DNA of 64,000 nt from Byssothecium circinans (lineage: Eukaryota > Ascomycota > Dothideomycetes > Pleosporales > Massarinaceae). The position numbers were made by a program, and so were the translations under genes. Where the stretch lies: contig ML976982.1 of assembly GCA_010015675.1 (NCBI GenBank), forward strand, positions 329,187 through 393,186, read 5' to 3'. Of this stretch, positions 33,945-45,000 are shown in pieces. The stretch's first letter is position 1; the number at the start of each line of letters is the position of its first letter. Under the pieces are notes generated by a model. That model was not told the origin of the DNA. It saw nothing but the letters and a program-made list of their open reading frames with translations, and ran no database searches.

Positions 33945-36900
33945 GTCTCCTGGATGGAATGAAGTCGGTACGAGAACATCTGGCATGGAAAGAGGCAGTC
34001 TATTATATAATTTTCATCACGCAATGGGACTATGTAGGGCACTTGAAAGTGAGGAAAGGCGGCTCGTTGGTCATTCGGTCTCGCTTGGTGGGAAAGTTCC
34101 GGGCTTTGCTATTCTATTCCTACACGACGTGCTTACGACTATGTGCTGGTAACTTTCATGCAAAAAATCCATCAGTTTTTCTTGCCCATCACCCGGCTCT
34201 CACTTCAGTTCGGTGCTGGGCATGGTTTGGGGCTCTCAGCCTTTCCAGTACTAAAAAAGCATGGGTCACTTGCCACGTACTACGTCTAAGTATCTGCAGT
34301 ATTTACTGAGTCATGGATTTACCTGGTCTGCTCTATGCTTGAGACTAAGGTGCATGCAGCGACGCTTGGGGAAAGGCGCCGTTCAAATGCCGCTAAGCCG
34401 TGTGGGGCGTAGCGCTGGTCCGCTGATTTTGCGTCTGCCTTTCCAAGTTTCCAATGTGAAAAAATGCTCTCCTGTTTCTATCAACCGTTCTCCCCTTCAA
34501 TTCAGTTCTAAAATGATTTCACGTCGGGCTCCCTCATGCCTGTTGTCTTCAAAGCCGAGCCACATGTTCGCTTCGATAGCTTGCTCGACGAGCCTGCAGA
34601 ATCAATCTTCCCATTATCACGAAAGTGGAAACGGATGCAGCGGGCTTCAGCCTCGCGCAAGCCGCGGAGGAATAATGGATAATATGCTCAATCCCAACCG
34701 ATGGTGAAAGTCATGTCGGTAGCCGTCTCAAGACCAAGCCGCATCCTTGGGCATTGAAGCATGCCCCCTTGTTGCAACATCAACAAGTTCTTCAACTAGC
34801 CACCGTCGCGATATATGATGAGAAAGCATGAACCCTGATATCACTCGATCTTTGCTGTGTCAAGCTGGTAGGGACTCACAACCCTCACAACAGCGCACTT
34901 CGGGTATAGACAATGAGCCCTCCAACTGCAGCTGCCTTTTTCACGCAGCTCGGCTCACACCAAAGTGGTATCATTGGCTCCGTTAGCTGCTGCTACTGAG
35001 GGACGCTATTTTATGGGAGGGGAAAGTGCTGTTGCCTACAGCATCAAGATCTCAAGCCGCGGAAGAGGCCTACCCTTCCGCTGCATGCAAGCCCATCAAA
35101 AGCATAGTCTGTCATCTAAAAGCAGGAGGTCGGGCATCTGCACATCTCTAGTGGCATTTGCCTCGCGTTCCGGGCCGCGACGAGCATTGTGGCATGTCTT
35201 CTAGCTGGGGCACCCAGCCACTGACTCGACCACAGTGCATGCAATCGCTGTCAAAAACAATGCATGCAGAACCTATCTGCGACGTGGATATATTTCAGTG
35301 GCCTCATAATTTGGTCGCGTATTTTTGAATTTGAGAAATAGATAGATCCACTGAACGGGAGGCTTCGGCGTCGCTGCGGTGCAACCGGCGTTTGCCCCCA
35401 ATATCTCTCCGGCACACTGCCCAACCCTGGACCCAGTTCGTATTTACCGAATCACCTTCACGCCTGTATAGGTACAAAGCTGTTCACGCACTGCACTTGC
35501 TTGCAAGCCTGCGCGCCAAGATACCAGATATCAAACACCTACAGGTGTGTGTTCGTTCGTATAGCTCCGTGTGGAAGAAGGATGCATCTGCGCCGCTTGA
35601 TACAGCCTTAGAGCCGAAGCTATTAGGTGACACGTCAGAGCACTCAGCAAGGCTTTCTGCGGCTTCATATACACACTTCACGGCTGGTAGCCACGGGTAT
35701 GAATTGGAAGAGGCTAGAGGTTGCCTTTGGACGAAGAATCGGCTCATAAGCCTACAGTCAATGGGCTCAACCACCCACAGCGGATGCTGCTATTCGGTGC
35801 TCAATTTGAGCGGAACTCTGCCACTGCCAGTCGGCTAAGCTCTGCATGGCCCATCAGGCTTCAGCACAGGTTAATCATTGTCTATAAGCATCAGGCGCTA
35901 TGCTGTGAGCCCGCATACTTCGTATCGAAAACGTATTTCCATGGCGCTGAAGGCGGTAGCCCTATTGCAGCGAAAACGGGCGGGTTTCCTTTCCCCTCGC
36001 CGGCAGCTGGCGGGACTCCACGCCCACATCACACCAAGAGCTACGAACGCAAAATAAGGTTTGAAATCTAGCCAATAGCTAACGATTACCATGAGCCGCA
36101 AAGCATCACCAAGCCTAAAGGCTTGCCTTCATCCGTTTGATTGTCTAGACCTCGTCAGGAGGACCGCTCGTTACACAGCAAGAAGTTTACTTGTCCGTAA
36201 AAAGAGTCGCTATCTGCTCTAACTTCGGATTTATGAGTAAAGACGTATCAGCATTCCTACTCGTTTCTAACCTCACCCTGATGCCTCATCACAGACGAAA
36301 ACGTGAAAGTAAAAGTCTATTGCAATTTGTCTTGTTGAGCGCACATCTGAATTTGCCGATGGTTGGGCCTTGTTTTGTGAAACTGGCTGCGAAATGGCAT
36401 TACAATTTAGCGGGCATACTTGAAAAGAAGTCGTCTTGGAGCACGAAGAGTTAACACATGAGCAGTGTTTAGCTTGCGCATCTGTATTGTGTCAATGAAA
36501 GGAGAGGAGCACGATTCAGTGTCGCAGTATCAAGCTGCGAAAAGACTTGTTTCTCGGAGAGACGAAAACATTGTTTCAGTCTAAATCTGTGCAATAAATT
36601 GACGACAAGATCTAAGTAAAGATGGCTCATGGTGTGATACCAAAACAAAAACTGGTCATGCGAAGCACTCAGATGTGGGGTCATCGAAATAACGCACGCT
36701 CGCGAGCTGAGCACTTTCGTGAAAAGCACTGTTCACGTGGGCACCGGGGTCTTGTCTTGTTTTCGGTAACTCGACAGGGCAGTGGTCTCTTCCACCCGCA
36801 ATCCCACTCATCAAGACGACGTCTATATCACACGTCTCACCGCTCATTATCGATGTCGATTCTTTCACCTACGCATCGTTATGATGACACCACACCGGGA

Positions 36901-38272
36901 CTGCGAGTATGCCTAGTACCTCCTCGCCCCCAAAGACACCTCCCTCCGCGTTTGAACGACCATCCGATTCAGCGACATCGTGCCGGCGCTGAAGCACCCA
37001 TCGTGAGATCATACATGGCATAGAAGAATGACCAAGACAATGCATGACACTTGATCAGCACATCACTCCATCCAGGGCCCCTTGGCTTTCCGAGACCGGC
37101 TCCGTCCCCTTCCTGGAGCAGAGAGGTAACCGAGCGCTCTACGCGAGGGGTGATCTCGAGACTTTGCGGTGGACAGTCTTGGAGGGCAGAGCAAAGAGAC
37201 ACAGAAGGACTGCGACTGTCGAAATCGCGTTAACTACTAAGAGAATGCCACTTCTCAAGACTTACGATGTCTGGACCGCACGAAGGCCACGCATCCTTTA
37301 CGATCGACGCCGACCACACGCTCGCTTCTCCTGCTCTATGCTCCCCATCGACAGTACCACACATGTACGAACACGGAACGATATAGGAGCTTGGGTATCG
37401 TTGGCACGACACAAGGGCAAGAACATGGATGTTCGAGATGCATCGCGGCCTTCGGCCACTCGATGGCAGGGTACAAGTTGTAGAACACATAGTTCACGCC
37501 GCCGGGTTTGGGCATGCTCTCCAAGCCGAACGGATCAATCGCTTGGTCTTCCACGCCCAAAGCCCCGCCGGTACTATGATACTAGACACAACATTGACTC
37601 GGAAACGAGACAGACGCTTCGGGAATGCGTATGTTCAGATGCTCGCTCAGTCTTCGGACGCGCACCATTGACTTTATACGGGAGAATCCACCTCACCCTA
37701 TCTCGCCGGCTTACAACTTGAGCTCCCGAATCAAACAGGCTTTGTCCCGCTCACTTACCTCCGTACAATCCACGCAATCGATATGAGCGGCCGTCCTCCG
37801 CATGGGCTGGATCACACGCCCTTCATCCGATCAGCCTAGCTTCCTGCCCAAATCGTCCCGATACCTTCACATCGTATATCTTGCGGTGCATGAATTGCAC
37901 CATGTCCTCACGTCATACCGCTTGACATGAGCACAATTGCAAAGACACAAAACATTGGCGCGGGGACATACATTCACACTGAGTTCAACTTCGCGCTCAC
38001 ACCAAACGCCTCAATTTGAGGACCAGTCACCAGACACACACTGGCGGCTCTATAACGGCCTGAATAGACCATAAAAGAGATTGGAAACTCAATATTTTTG
38101 CACGGAAGCTTCACCGCCAGGCTGAGATGGACGTGCAAGGGCCACGACCGTGTGAAGCGAACGCATGGACTGGAAAACGCACGCCAACTTCCCCGGCGCG
38201 CGGCTGTGTTTTGAACGATGCGGGCGCGGGCGGACCGTTCCGAGCGCATGAATAGGTACCGGCTGATTGTGC

Positions 38273-38614
38273 ATGCCAGATGTCCCCCGAAGCGCCAGCG
38301 CGCTGCATACCGCTCCGTTGCTCCGTTTCTTCCGTGGACCTCGCGATGGCAGTTCGAAGACTTGTGCTGGGTTCTCTCGCGTTGAAACCTGGGTGGAGAA
38401 GACTCTCAAGACGCTACTGGATAAGAAGTGTCTTACGGAAGATGATGTCAACGAGTTCTCAGCTCTCCACACTGGAAATGGGACCCTTCGTCTGCCGATC
38501 TTGAAGGGGAAGTCGCCACCTCCGAACGACGAATTCGAGCATATTACCTTACTGCTGCAACCCTCGCATTGGGGCGACATCTTTACGCCGTCGTACCTGT
38601 GTTTCGTGGCTTGA
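38273..38614 (+). CDS. Doubtful hypothetical protein
   Basis: A 113-codon ATG frame. The segment from about residue 42 (WVEKTLKTLLDKKCLTEDD, then LHTGNGTLRLPILKGKS) has a believable amino-acid mix, while the first 35 residues look like chance. There is no signal peptide or recognised domain. The opposite strand is also open. It may be a fragment, a real small gene or noise. Confidence 0.22.
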   Translation: MPDVPRSASALHTAPLLRFFRGPRDGSSKTCAGFSRVETWVEKTLKTLLDKKCLTEDDVNEFSALHTGNGTLRLPILKGKSPPPNDEFEHITLLLQPSHWGDIFTPSYLCFVA

Positions 38615-40767
38615 AGTTTGCAAATTGGCCGAGTATATCTCACGCCGGAGAAGCCGTGAGCCAATGGGATGCGCTACCTAGTATCCGAAATAGCGCGCAC
38701 CGATTGCGTCGACGAGCAAGAGTAGCCGCCGATTGGTTACCGCCGCCTTCTTCCTCCTGCCGATGCGGATGTAGGATCTAGCGTAGGGGTTCCAGGACTC
38801 TGGCCTGGTCTTTGCTTCAAATAACTCTCTTCGACTCAGAGGTGAGGAGAGACGTGAGAGAAGAAATTGGCAGGGTATTTACCGGCGCTGCATGAGCCGC
38901 TTCACTGTTCATTAGAGAGGAGAAGGTATGTATGCACAACTCCACCTGTTGGATCTCGCGATACAAACAAGTTGTTGCCGATGTGGAAATACGCTCGCTT
39001 AAGGGCGCGAGAAACTCGAATCGTAGATCACTCTTCGATGCAATACATTTGGAATGCGAGAGCAGGACGTAACTCAATGAACTTGACCTCGGCATACAGT
39101 GGCAGTGGCTAACTCAGCTGATCATTTCGTCTATCTCAACTGGATGGATGCGCATCGTTCATGTGCCATTCTAGGGTATTGACACAATGAAAAAAGTCTC
39201 CCCATGTATTCAGTCCTCTTTGATCTCATCCTTTTTTCAAACTTGAAATTATGTGAAGCCCTGTGGGCGTGTATGTACTCTGCACCTTCATCATAACAAA
39301 TTATACGTCACGTGACAGGATCCTTCACCCCTAGGGGGATATGCGACTTGCGGACTCGCAATTATCTCATTATCCTCACAAGGAGCTTACTTTAATTCCA
39401 AATTAAGGCTGCGAATCTAATTAACCACGCTGCTGATTTCTTTTTTTAGTAGAAGGTAACTTGAAGTACAGTCCACATATTGGTATGTTCAGATAATTGG
39501 CAGTCGCAAAGAGCGCACATCCCCCGTAAGGACTTTTCCCCTTGCATGGAGCTGAATTCTGAATTCTCATGTCTGTTTTTTAATTCATGCTTATATGTAG
39601 ATTTTCTCGCGGATAATTCGCAGTTTCCATACCAGACTGCGCACGTGATTATGTCGTAGGGAACGTTGAATATGAACAGATTATTTAGTTAACAGTACTA
39701 AAAACGTTTAAAGATACACCTTATTAACGCTTTCTCCTATCTTATAGTTTTATACGCGTTAAAAGGAAATATATTTATACTTGATGGCGATGCAATCTTA
39801 TCCGTGAAAGTCCGCCTTCCAAAGCATGCTTATGTGAAGATTTCTACCAGCAAAATGTACCTAACTACGGGATTCTTATTTGAGTGACCTTTAACATCCA
39901 TAAGATTCCCCATTGCCGTATCAAGCGAACTATACCGATATGCTTGAAACATCACAGATGCGTGGACGCGCCGTTCTCCTCAGCCTCCCCAACATGGCCC
40001 CTACAACCACTTCGGCCTTACTTCCAGACAGTTTGCCGGCTACGTTGGCAAGCAATCTAATAGTGGCTAATGACGAGGCGCATGGGCGAGTCTTAACAAT
40101 GTTTAATATCCCGGAGTGCTTGACGTGGACGAAAATTCACATTGCAGAATTCAATGATGGCAGAGCATGCTCCCATAAGTCAAAGCTAGCTGAGTAAATG
40201 AGGTTGGTTACCTGGAGAGGGAACAGGCGTCGCAATATCATGCTGGATGATGCGTTGGTCAAGGCAAAGTGATTAGGGAAGTGTATCTTCGATGAGCAAG
40301 GTGAGCTTCCGGTAAAGTACGTGAACAATGGAACAATGGTTTCTGCTGTTTTGGAGCGTGAAGATGGAGGAAGGAATGTTTGACGTGTTTTTAACGATTA
40401 TTAATGCTTGGGTAAGGAAGTTTTAACATATGAATGTATTTTTGGATTTCTGCGAAATACGGAAACAACAACAGCCCTTGTGAGTGCACACCCTTTTAAG
40501 TCTAAGAATATGATCGGTCTGATCTTTTCTGCTAGCTTGATACACGTATATCATCGCATGTACTAGGAAATCCAGCATCGAGGAAGCCAGCAGTGTCTAC
40601 CTGTGGGCGTTTTCATACAGGTATTGCGCCAAAGGGCCATGCACGCCGATTTAACAATGCAGTGTTAGCTCATGAAAGGATAGCGGAATTCTGATTGTTC
40701 ATTATTCATATTGAACATAATGCTTAAGCATTCCATAGGCCGCAAGGTGGATCACTCCCAACAGGTC

Positions 40768-40775
40768 TATATAAA
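40768..40775 (+). promoter_or_regulatory. TATA box of the disordered-protein gene
   Basis: TATATAAA lies 169 bases before the ATG at 40944. It is followed by a C-rich start-site-like patch (CCCCCTCCGCCC) and then a long A/C-rich leader nearly free of G and T, the unstructured leader type seen in strongly expressed small fungal genes. Confidence 0.6.
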
Positions 40776-40943
40776 CCCCCTCCGCCCGGCCCCAAACTCT
40801 TCCTCAACCACACAACCACAAAACCAAGCAACACAAAAGACACACAAACAGGAACCTGCAATCGTACCAAACGAGTCCAACAACCAAAACACTCACACAC
40901 CACTTGAACCAAGCAAAACCACCTGCATCACCAACCCAAAACC

Positions 40944-41540
40944 ATGTACAATAGATCCCACGGTGGTCCTCCCCCCGCTCCCCGTGATCCACGAACTAGC
41001 TTCGATGCTCGCCACCATGTAGGCGGTAGTGGCCGCAGCGGCCCTACCTCCGGCGGCTCTGCAGGATACCAAGGCTTCGGACACGGCTTCGGCCACGAAC
41101 ACCCTACAGACATCAGCCATCCAGGCGAAAACCGGCTCCGCGGCATAGATCCCCATCCATCTTCCTACGAGGGTGGCCGGCCTCGCGTCCATCCCCGTAG
41201 ACCTTCCTCTCCCCCTCCCCATGAAGCACGCGATCCACGTCAGTTTGACCCGAATCGCGGTGGTTCTGTGAGACCGCCTCCTGGCGCCCGCTATTGGGGG
41301 GATGCACCACACAACACTCAACATGGTAGAATTAGACACTCTAGAATAACTTCTCGAGGAAGTGGAGGGTATACTGGGTTTTATCGGGAAAGGGGCCAGG
41401 GGGGTGACCAGGGTGCTGTTTATGGTGGTGGGTATGCTGCTCGGCATCCGAGTGAGATGGGCGACGCGACGACGCCGAGGCGTATGCAGCCTAGGAATGA
41501 TAGACTTGCTGAAGATAGGCAACGGTACTATGGACGGTAG
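40944..41540 (+). CDS. Gly/Pro/Arg/His-rich intrinsically disordered protein
   Basis: Single exon, 198 residues, beginning MYNRSHGGPPPAPRDP. It is low in hydrophobic residues and rich in Gly, Pro, Arg, His, Ser and Asp, with RGG-like and YGGG stretches (GFGHGFGHEH, GGSVRPPPGARYWG, YRERGQGGDQGAVYGGGY). No domain, signal peptide or membrane segment is seen. Such composition is found in RNA-binding and condensate-forming proteins, but no activity can be assigned. A good TATA box, C-rich initiator-like patch and A/C-rich leader directly upstream support transcription. The gene sits alone, 7 kb from the previous gene and 9 kb from the next. The opposite strand carries a competing open frame (41522-40893) that is less protein-like. 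Confidence 0.6.
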   Translation: MYNRSHGGPPPAPRDPRTSFDARHHVGGSGRSGPTSGGSAGYQGFGHGFGHEHPTDISHPGENRLRGIDPHPSSYEGGRPRVHPRRPSSPPPHEARDPRQFDPNRGGSVRPPPGARYWGDAPHNTQHGRIRHSRITSRGSGGYTGFYRERGQGGDQGAVYGGGYAARHPSEMGDATTPRRMQPRNDRLAEDRQRYYGR

Positions 41541-41586
41541 GTTGCCTGTTCGCTCTATTTGCAGAGTGATGTTACCCCATCGTCAT

Positions 41587-41600
41587 CAACGCAGGCGTTG
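41587..41600. repeat. Short hairpin after the disordered-protein gene
   Basis: CAACGC and GCGTTG flank a two-base centre, 47 bases after the stop codon at 41540. It could be a 3' end structure; it is short and may be chance. Confidence 0.4.
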
Positions 41601-42055
41601 TTGAAATAGCGATTTACTGTTATCGCAAGTGGAAAATAATGGCTGGTAAGAATAAGAAAAATACCTTTATAATATTCTATGATTCCCTCACAGAATAGAG
41701 CGTGTAATTTCAATCCATGGGGTGGTCGTATCTTGCTTACGTAGCAGCACAGGGGGTAACAACGTGGAAGTCACCAAGTCACATAGCCAGCCAGCATTAA
41801 GGAATCCTGCAGAAAAAAAGAAAGAGAGATGTTTGTATTTACAAATCGCTCTTGTTGCTATAATTTTTCACCGAAAGTTTTCAATATTGAGCCTATATGA
41901 ATTCAAACAAAAGCCGACTTAAATATACTTGTCATCTCATAGATATCCTAATACTCCAAATCACAACTTCTTGTCTATTCGATCTTTGCGGAAAGTTTAG
42001 ATATGTCAAAATTGTATAAGGGTTTTATACCAATCCATGCGTATGATGCATAGTT

Positions 42056-42090
42056 TGTAGTCTAACGCCTGTTACAGGCGTTAGATTACA
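42056..42090. repeat. Near-perfect 35-bp inverted repeat (hairpin)
   Basis: Two 16-base arms (left beginning TGTAGTCTAACG, right ending CGTTAGATTACA) differ at one position and flank a TTA centre. The core CTAACGCCTG/CAGGCGTTAG is exact. It lies in AT-rich non-coding DNA. It could be the footprint or end of a mobile element, or a dyad protein-binding site; nothing nearby decides. Confidence 0.75.
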
Positions 42091-45000
42091 CTATCCCGAG
42101 GAAGAAAACCGCGAGATTCCATCTACAGCAATATATCCAAAAGAGTAACACTTAAGGGCAGGAAAACAATTCGCTGTACTAGTCTAATTCGGAACCAAAT
42201 ACTCAAATGACAGCCAGACTTTCGAGCCTACATGCCAAAAGTATACCCTTAATGAGAATCACCTGTTCCAGTACCTTAAAAGACTTGAAACCCTCTCATA
42301 AAGGCACTGTATATACTAACCAGACAACGACGGAAACCGCCGACAATATCCGTCATTCAAGATATATAGCTCACATAATTTGCGAAGAAGAGCTTTCACA
42401 ACAGAAGAAAACGTCCACATCTTCATATGTAGGGTACAAAACTACATTTCAATTGTAGCCACAACTTACAAGCAATCTATAATTTACTTAGATACCCATC
42501 AGCGCTCCACCCACAGAAAAAAAGAAAAGAACCAGTATACAGGAAGGGAGAAAAAAAAAAGTTACGCATGTATATAAACCATCCTAGCTCTACCCACCAC
42601 AACTAAAACTTAGTTTGGAAACAGCATAGATAGCCATCGGCAAGACTCCGAGACTGTGTGAACTACCATCGCAGGACTTTCTATCCCTACGAATGATCCC
42701 CCCGAACGCAGAAACTCGTCAGACAGGACTTCACAGCCCCAAGCTCTCGCGTCCACAAAACTCCCTCCCTCCCTCCCAAGCCTTCTTTCCATGACAATCT
42801 ATAAACAGAACTTCCCACTTGTATGTACATCTCAGCCCGAAATCCCGCGCACTCCTCGCCTTCGCAGACCAAAGGCACGGAAAGAAGACACATCGCCCAT
42901 CGGACGCTTGGAAACTGTTCATCCTCGTCTCAGACACAGCGCGCCGCGTCTAGCTATGACACAGACAGACATGTCGGGCTCAAACATTCTGCAACACTCC
43001 AGCAGCTGCTGACAATGTCCTTTCGCAGTCCCATCCGCTAGTCATCTCTAGAAAACGGCGACGGTGGCGGCGACGGCGGTGGTGGCGGGCAGACGGACGG
43101 GTGTTCAACGATGCACCGAACGAGGGGTAGGAAGGACTTGAGAGACTTTGCAGGTCGACATACATGCTCTGCCGCGATTAAGAACCACGTTAGGATTTTA
43201 CGAAGGGAGGTCAATATGGTGGCAATGAAGGAGATCAAGCTATTTGCAATACACACATTTCATCTTCCCCTCTTGCCCGCAATCTCAGCGAGCGAAAGCG
43301 CAACTCAAAACACCTCAACGCACGCCCAAAAAGGTGGGCAGTCTCCCAACCCCCGAACCTCCCACACGCACACGCGCACGCGCAGCCCGCAGCCCACAGC
43401 CCACCGGATGCGCGCCGGCGATCGAGCCTACTAGCAAACACTTACCTCACCACTGCTCGTCACGCCACAACCCAAGCGCCTGCCTATCAACCCAAAAGAA
43501 ATAAAAGAAGAAACACGATGCAGAGGCCGCGCCTTCCGGCATGAACCCACTGTCCACAGTTCCCAACAACACAGCTATACCTATCAAGCCGTTCCTGCCC
43601 TCCGTCAATCTCGACTCTACCCTACCCCCCTTGCCCCTACCGCGGCCTGCATATGCAGTAGTCGAAACACCCACCACTCAACACCTCATAACCATAGCCA
43701 CAGAGATGCCCTGTCACGCAAACACAGCGTCAAGAAACCTGTCCCGTAGATCAAAACTAGTAATAGGTAGTTGGACCGACCCAAGGGCCAAACAAAAGGT
43801 TTACTTTGTAGCCCCACGAGAAAGAATCACCCGATGGGAGGGTATAGGTGCACCGCAGCTAGGAAGCGGCGAGATTGGTTCTATCGTACAAGGAAACCGG
43901 GTTCTCATGCAGTCATCTCATCGTAAGAGCGGTCGTGTGTCGTGGCATCCCGATCATCTTACCGGTAAGAGGGATCACTCGTGAAGTGGCTGGGTAATAG
44001 AGGGAGAATGGATATTCTAGAGCGTTTTGATGGGTTTCGAGTAGTTTAGTCTAGAACAGGGCTTTTGGCTGCGGAGTTGTCCGGTGTTTTCTTCTTTACC
44101 TCGCTTTTTGGGATGGGGGTTCTTTGTATCGCCAGGATGCGCTACAGCGTGGGATGACTAGTAGGACCAGATCCTGCAATTAGCATGGTGGTCGAGATGA
44201 AAACATTCCGGAGCCCAGGCGGGGGTTGGGGTGAGGTTGTGAGCAAGAACGTAATAAGGCAACAGCAGGGTGATGTACATGTGAGCAATGTAATATGGGC
44301 GGGCCTGAGCTTGTGGTGCGAATTGATGTCGAGCAATGGCTGATCAACACAGAGTCCAGTGTCGCCAACTCTCCAGAGTTTTGGACTGACTTGTAGATAT
44401 TCTGATCGCAGTGACTTGCGTAGATACTTGAACAGAGGAGACTTGGAAGTGTACATTTCGAGGGGCTTGTCGATCAGCCATTGATCTGGACTGAAGAGCA
44501 ATTAGTGACTGCCCATCGTGGAAAATGGACACGGGATCAAGACTTTGCCATACATCAAGCAGATAAATTGAAAAGACTCACTGTAATGTTATTATGGTGC
44601 CAGATGCTGTGCTCAGCTGACAGTCACATTTTCATGCAGCGCTCAGGGGCAGTGTCGCTCGAGCAGTCGGTATCTTGTTGCTACCTTGTATATCAAAAAC
44701 AATTGGACGCCAAACATTATGAGCGGCGGTGTCGTAATGAGAGCACGGCCTCGGCATGAATTGACAACACAGAGGTATATGAAGATCAGCCGTTGAGGCG
44801 TTCATCTTCACTGACAGGAAATCATTCGTTCGAGACGAATGTCGGCGCCGGGAAATCAATACGGCATCGCTATGCTGCGGAACTGTGGCTTTTTTGATTG
44901 ATCGTCTCCGGATTATGTTCTGCAGGCTTGTAACGTTCCAGCTGGCGATAGGCGTGGGTGGTGGTGATGCTCGTGCTGTACACCCACAAAGGTTCGCAAG

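Larger units (their letters stand above)
33945..40943. other. 7-kb gene-poor region
   Basis: No confident gene is visible. Composition is mixed to about 39200 and AT-rich at about 39300-39900. Protein-like but unidentified minus-strand segments occur at 37830-36970 (a frame containing DQAIDPFGLESMPKPGGVNY, then after frame changes GEASVWSASIVKDAW). A plus-strand frame at 38273-38614 is listed separately. A TATATAAA box at 40768 belongs to the next gene. These fragments suggest decayed genes. Confidence 0.45.

Noticed and set aside
42990..43260. Small hydrophobic minus-strand protein
   Set aside because: One hydrophobic stretch followed by a proline repeat generated by a GGC-type simple sequence; no supporting splice or leader signals.
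43541..43984. 147-codon plus-strand open frame
   Set aside because: No domain, no leader features, opposite strand also open, composition like the surrounding spacer.
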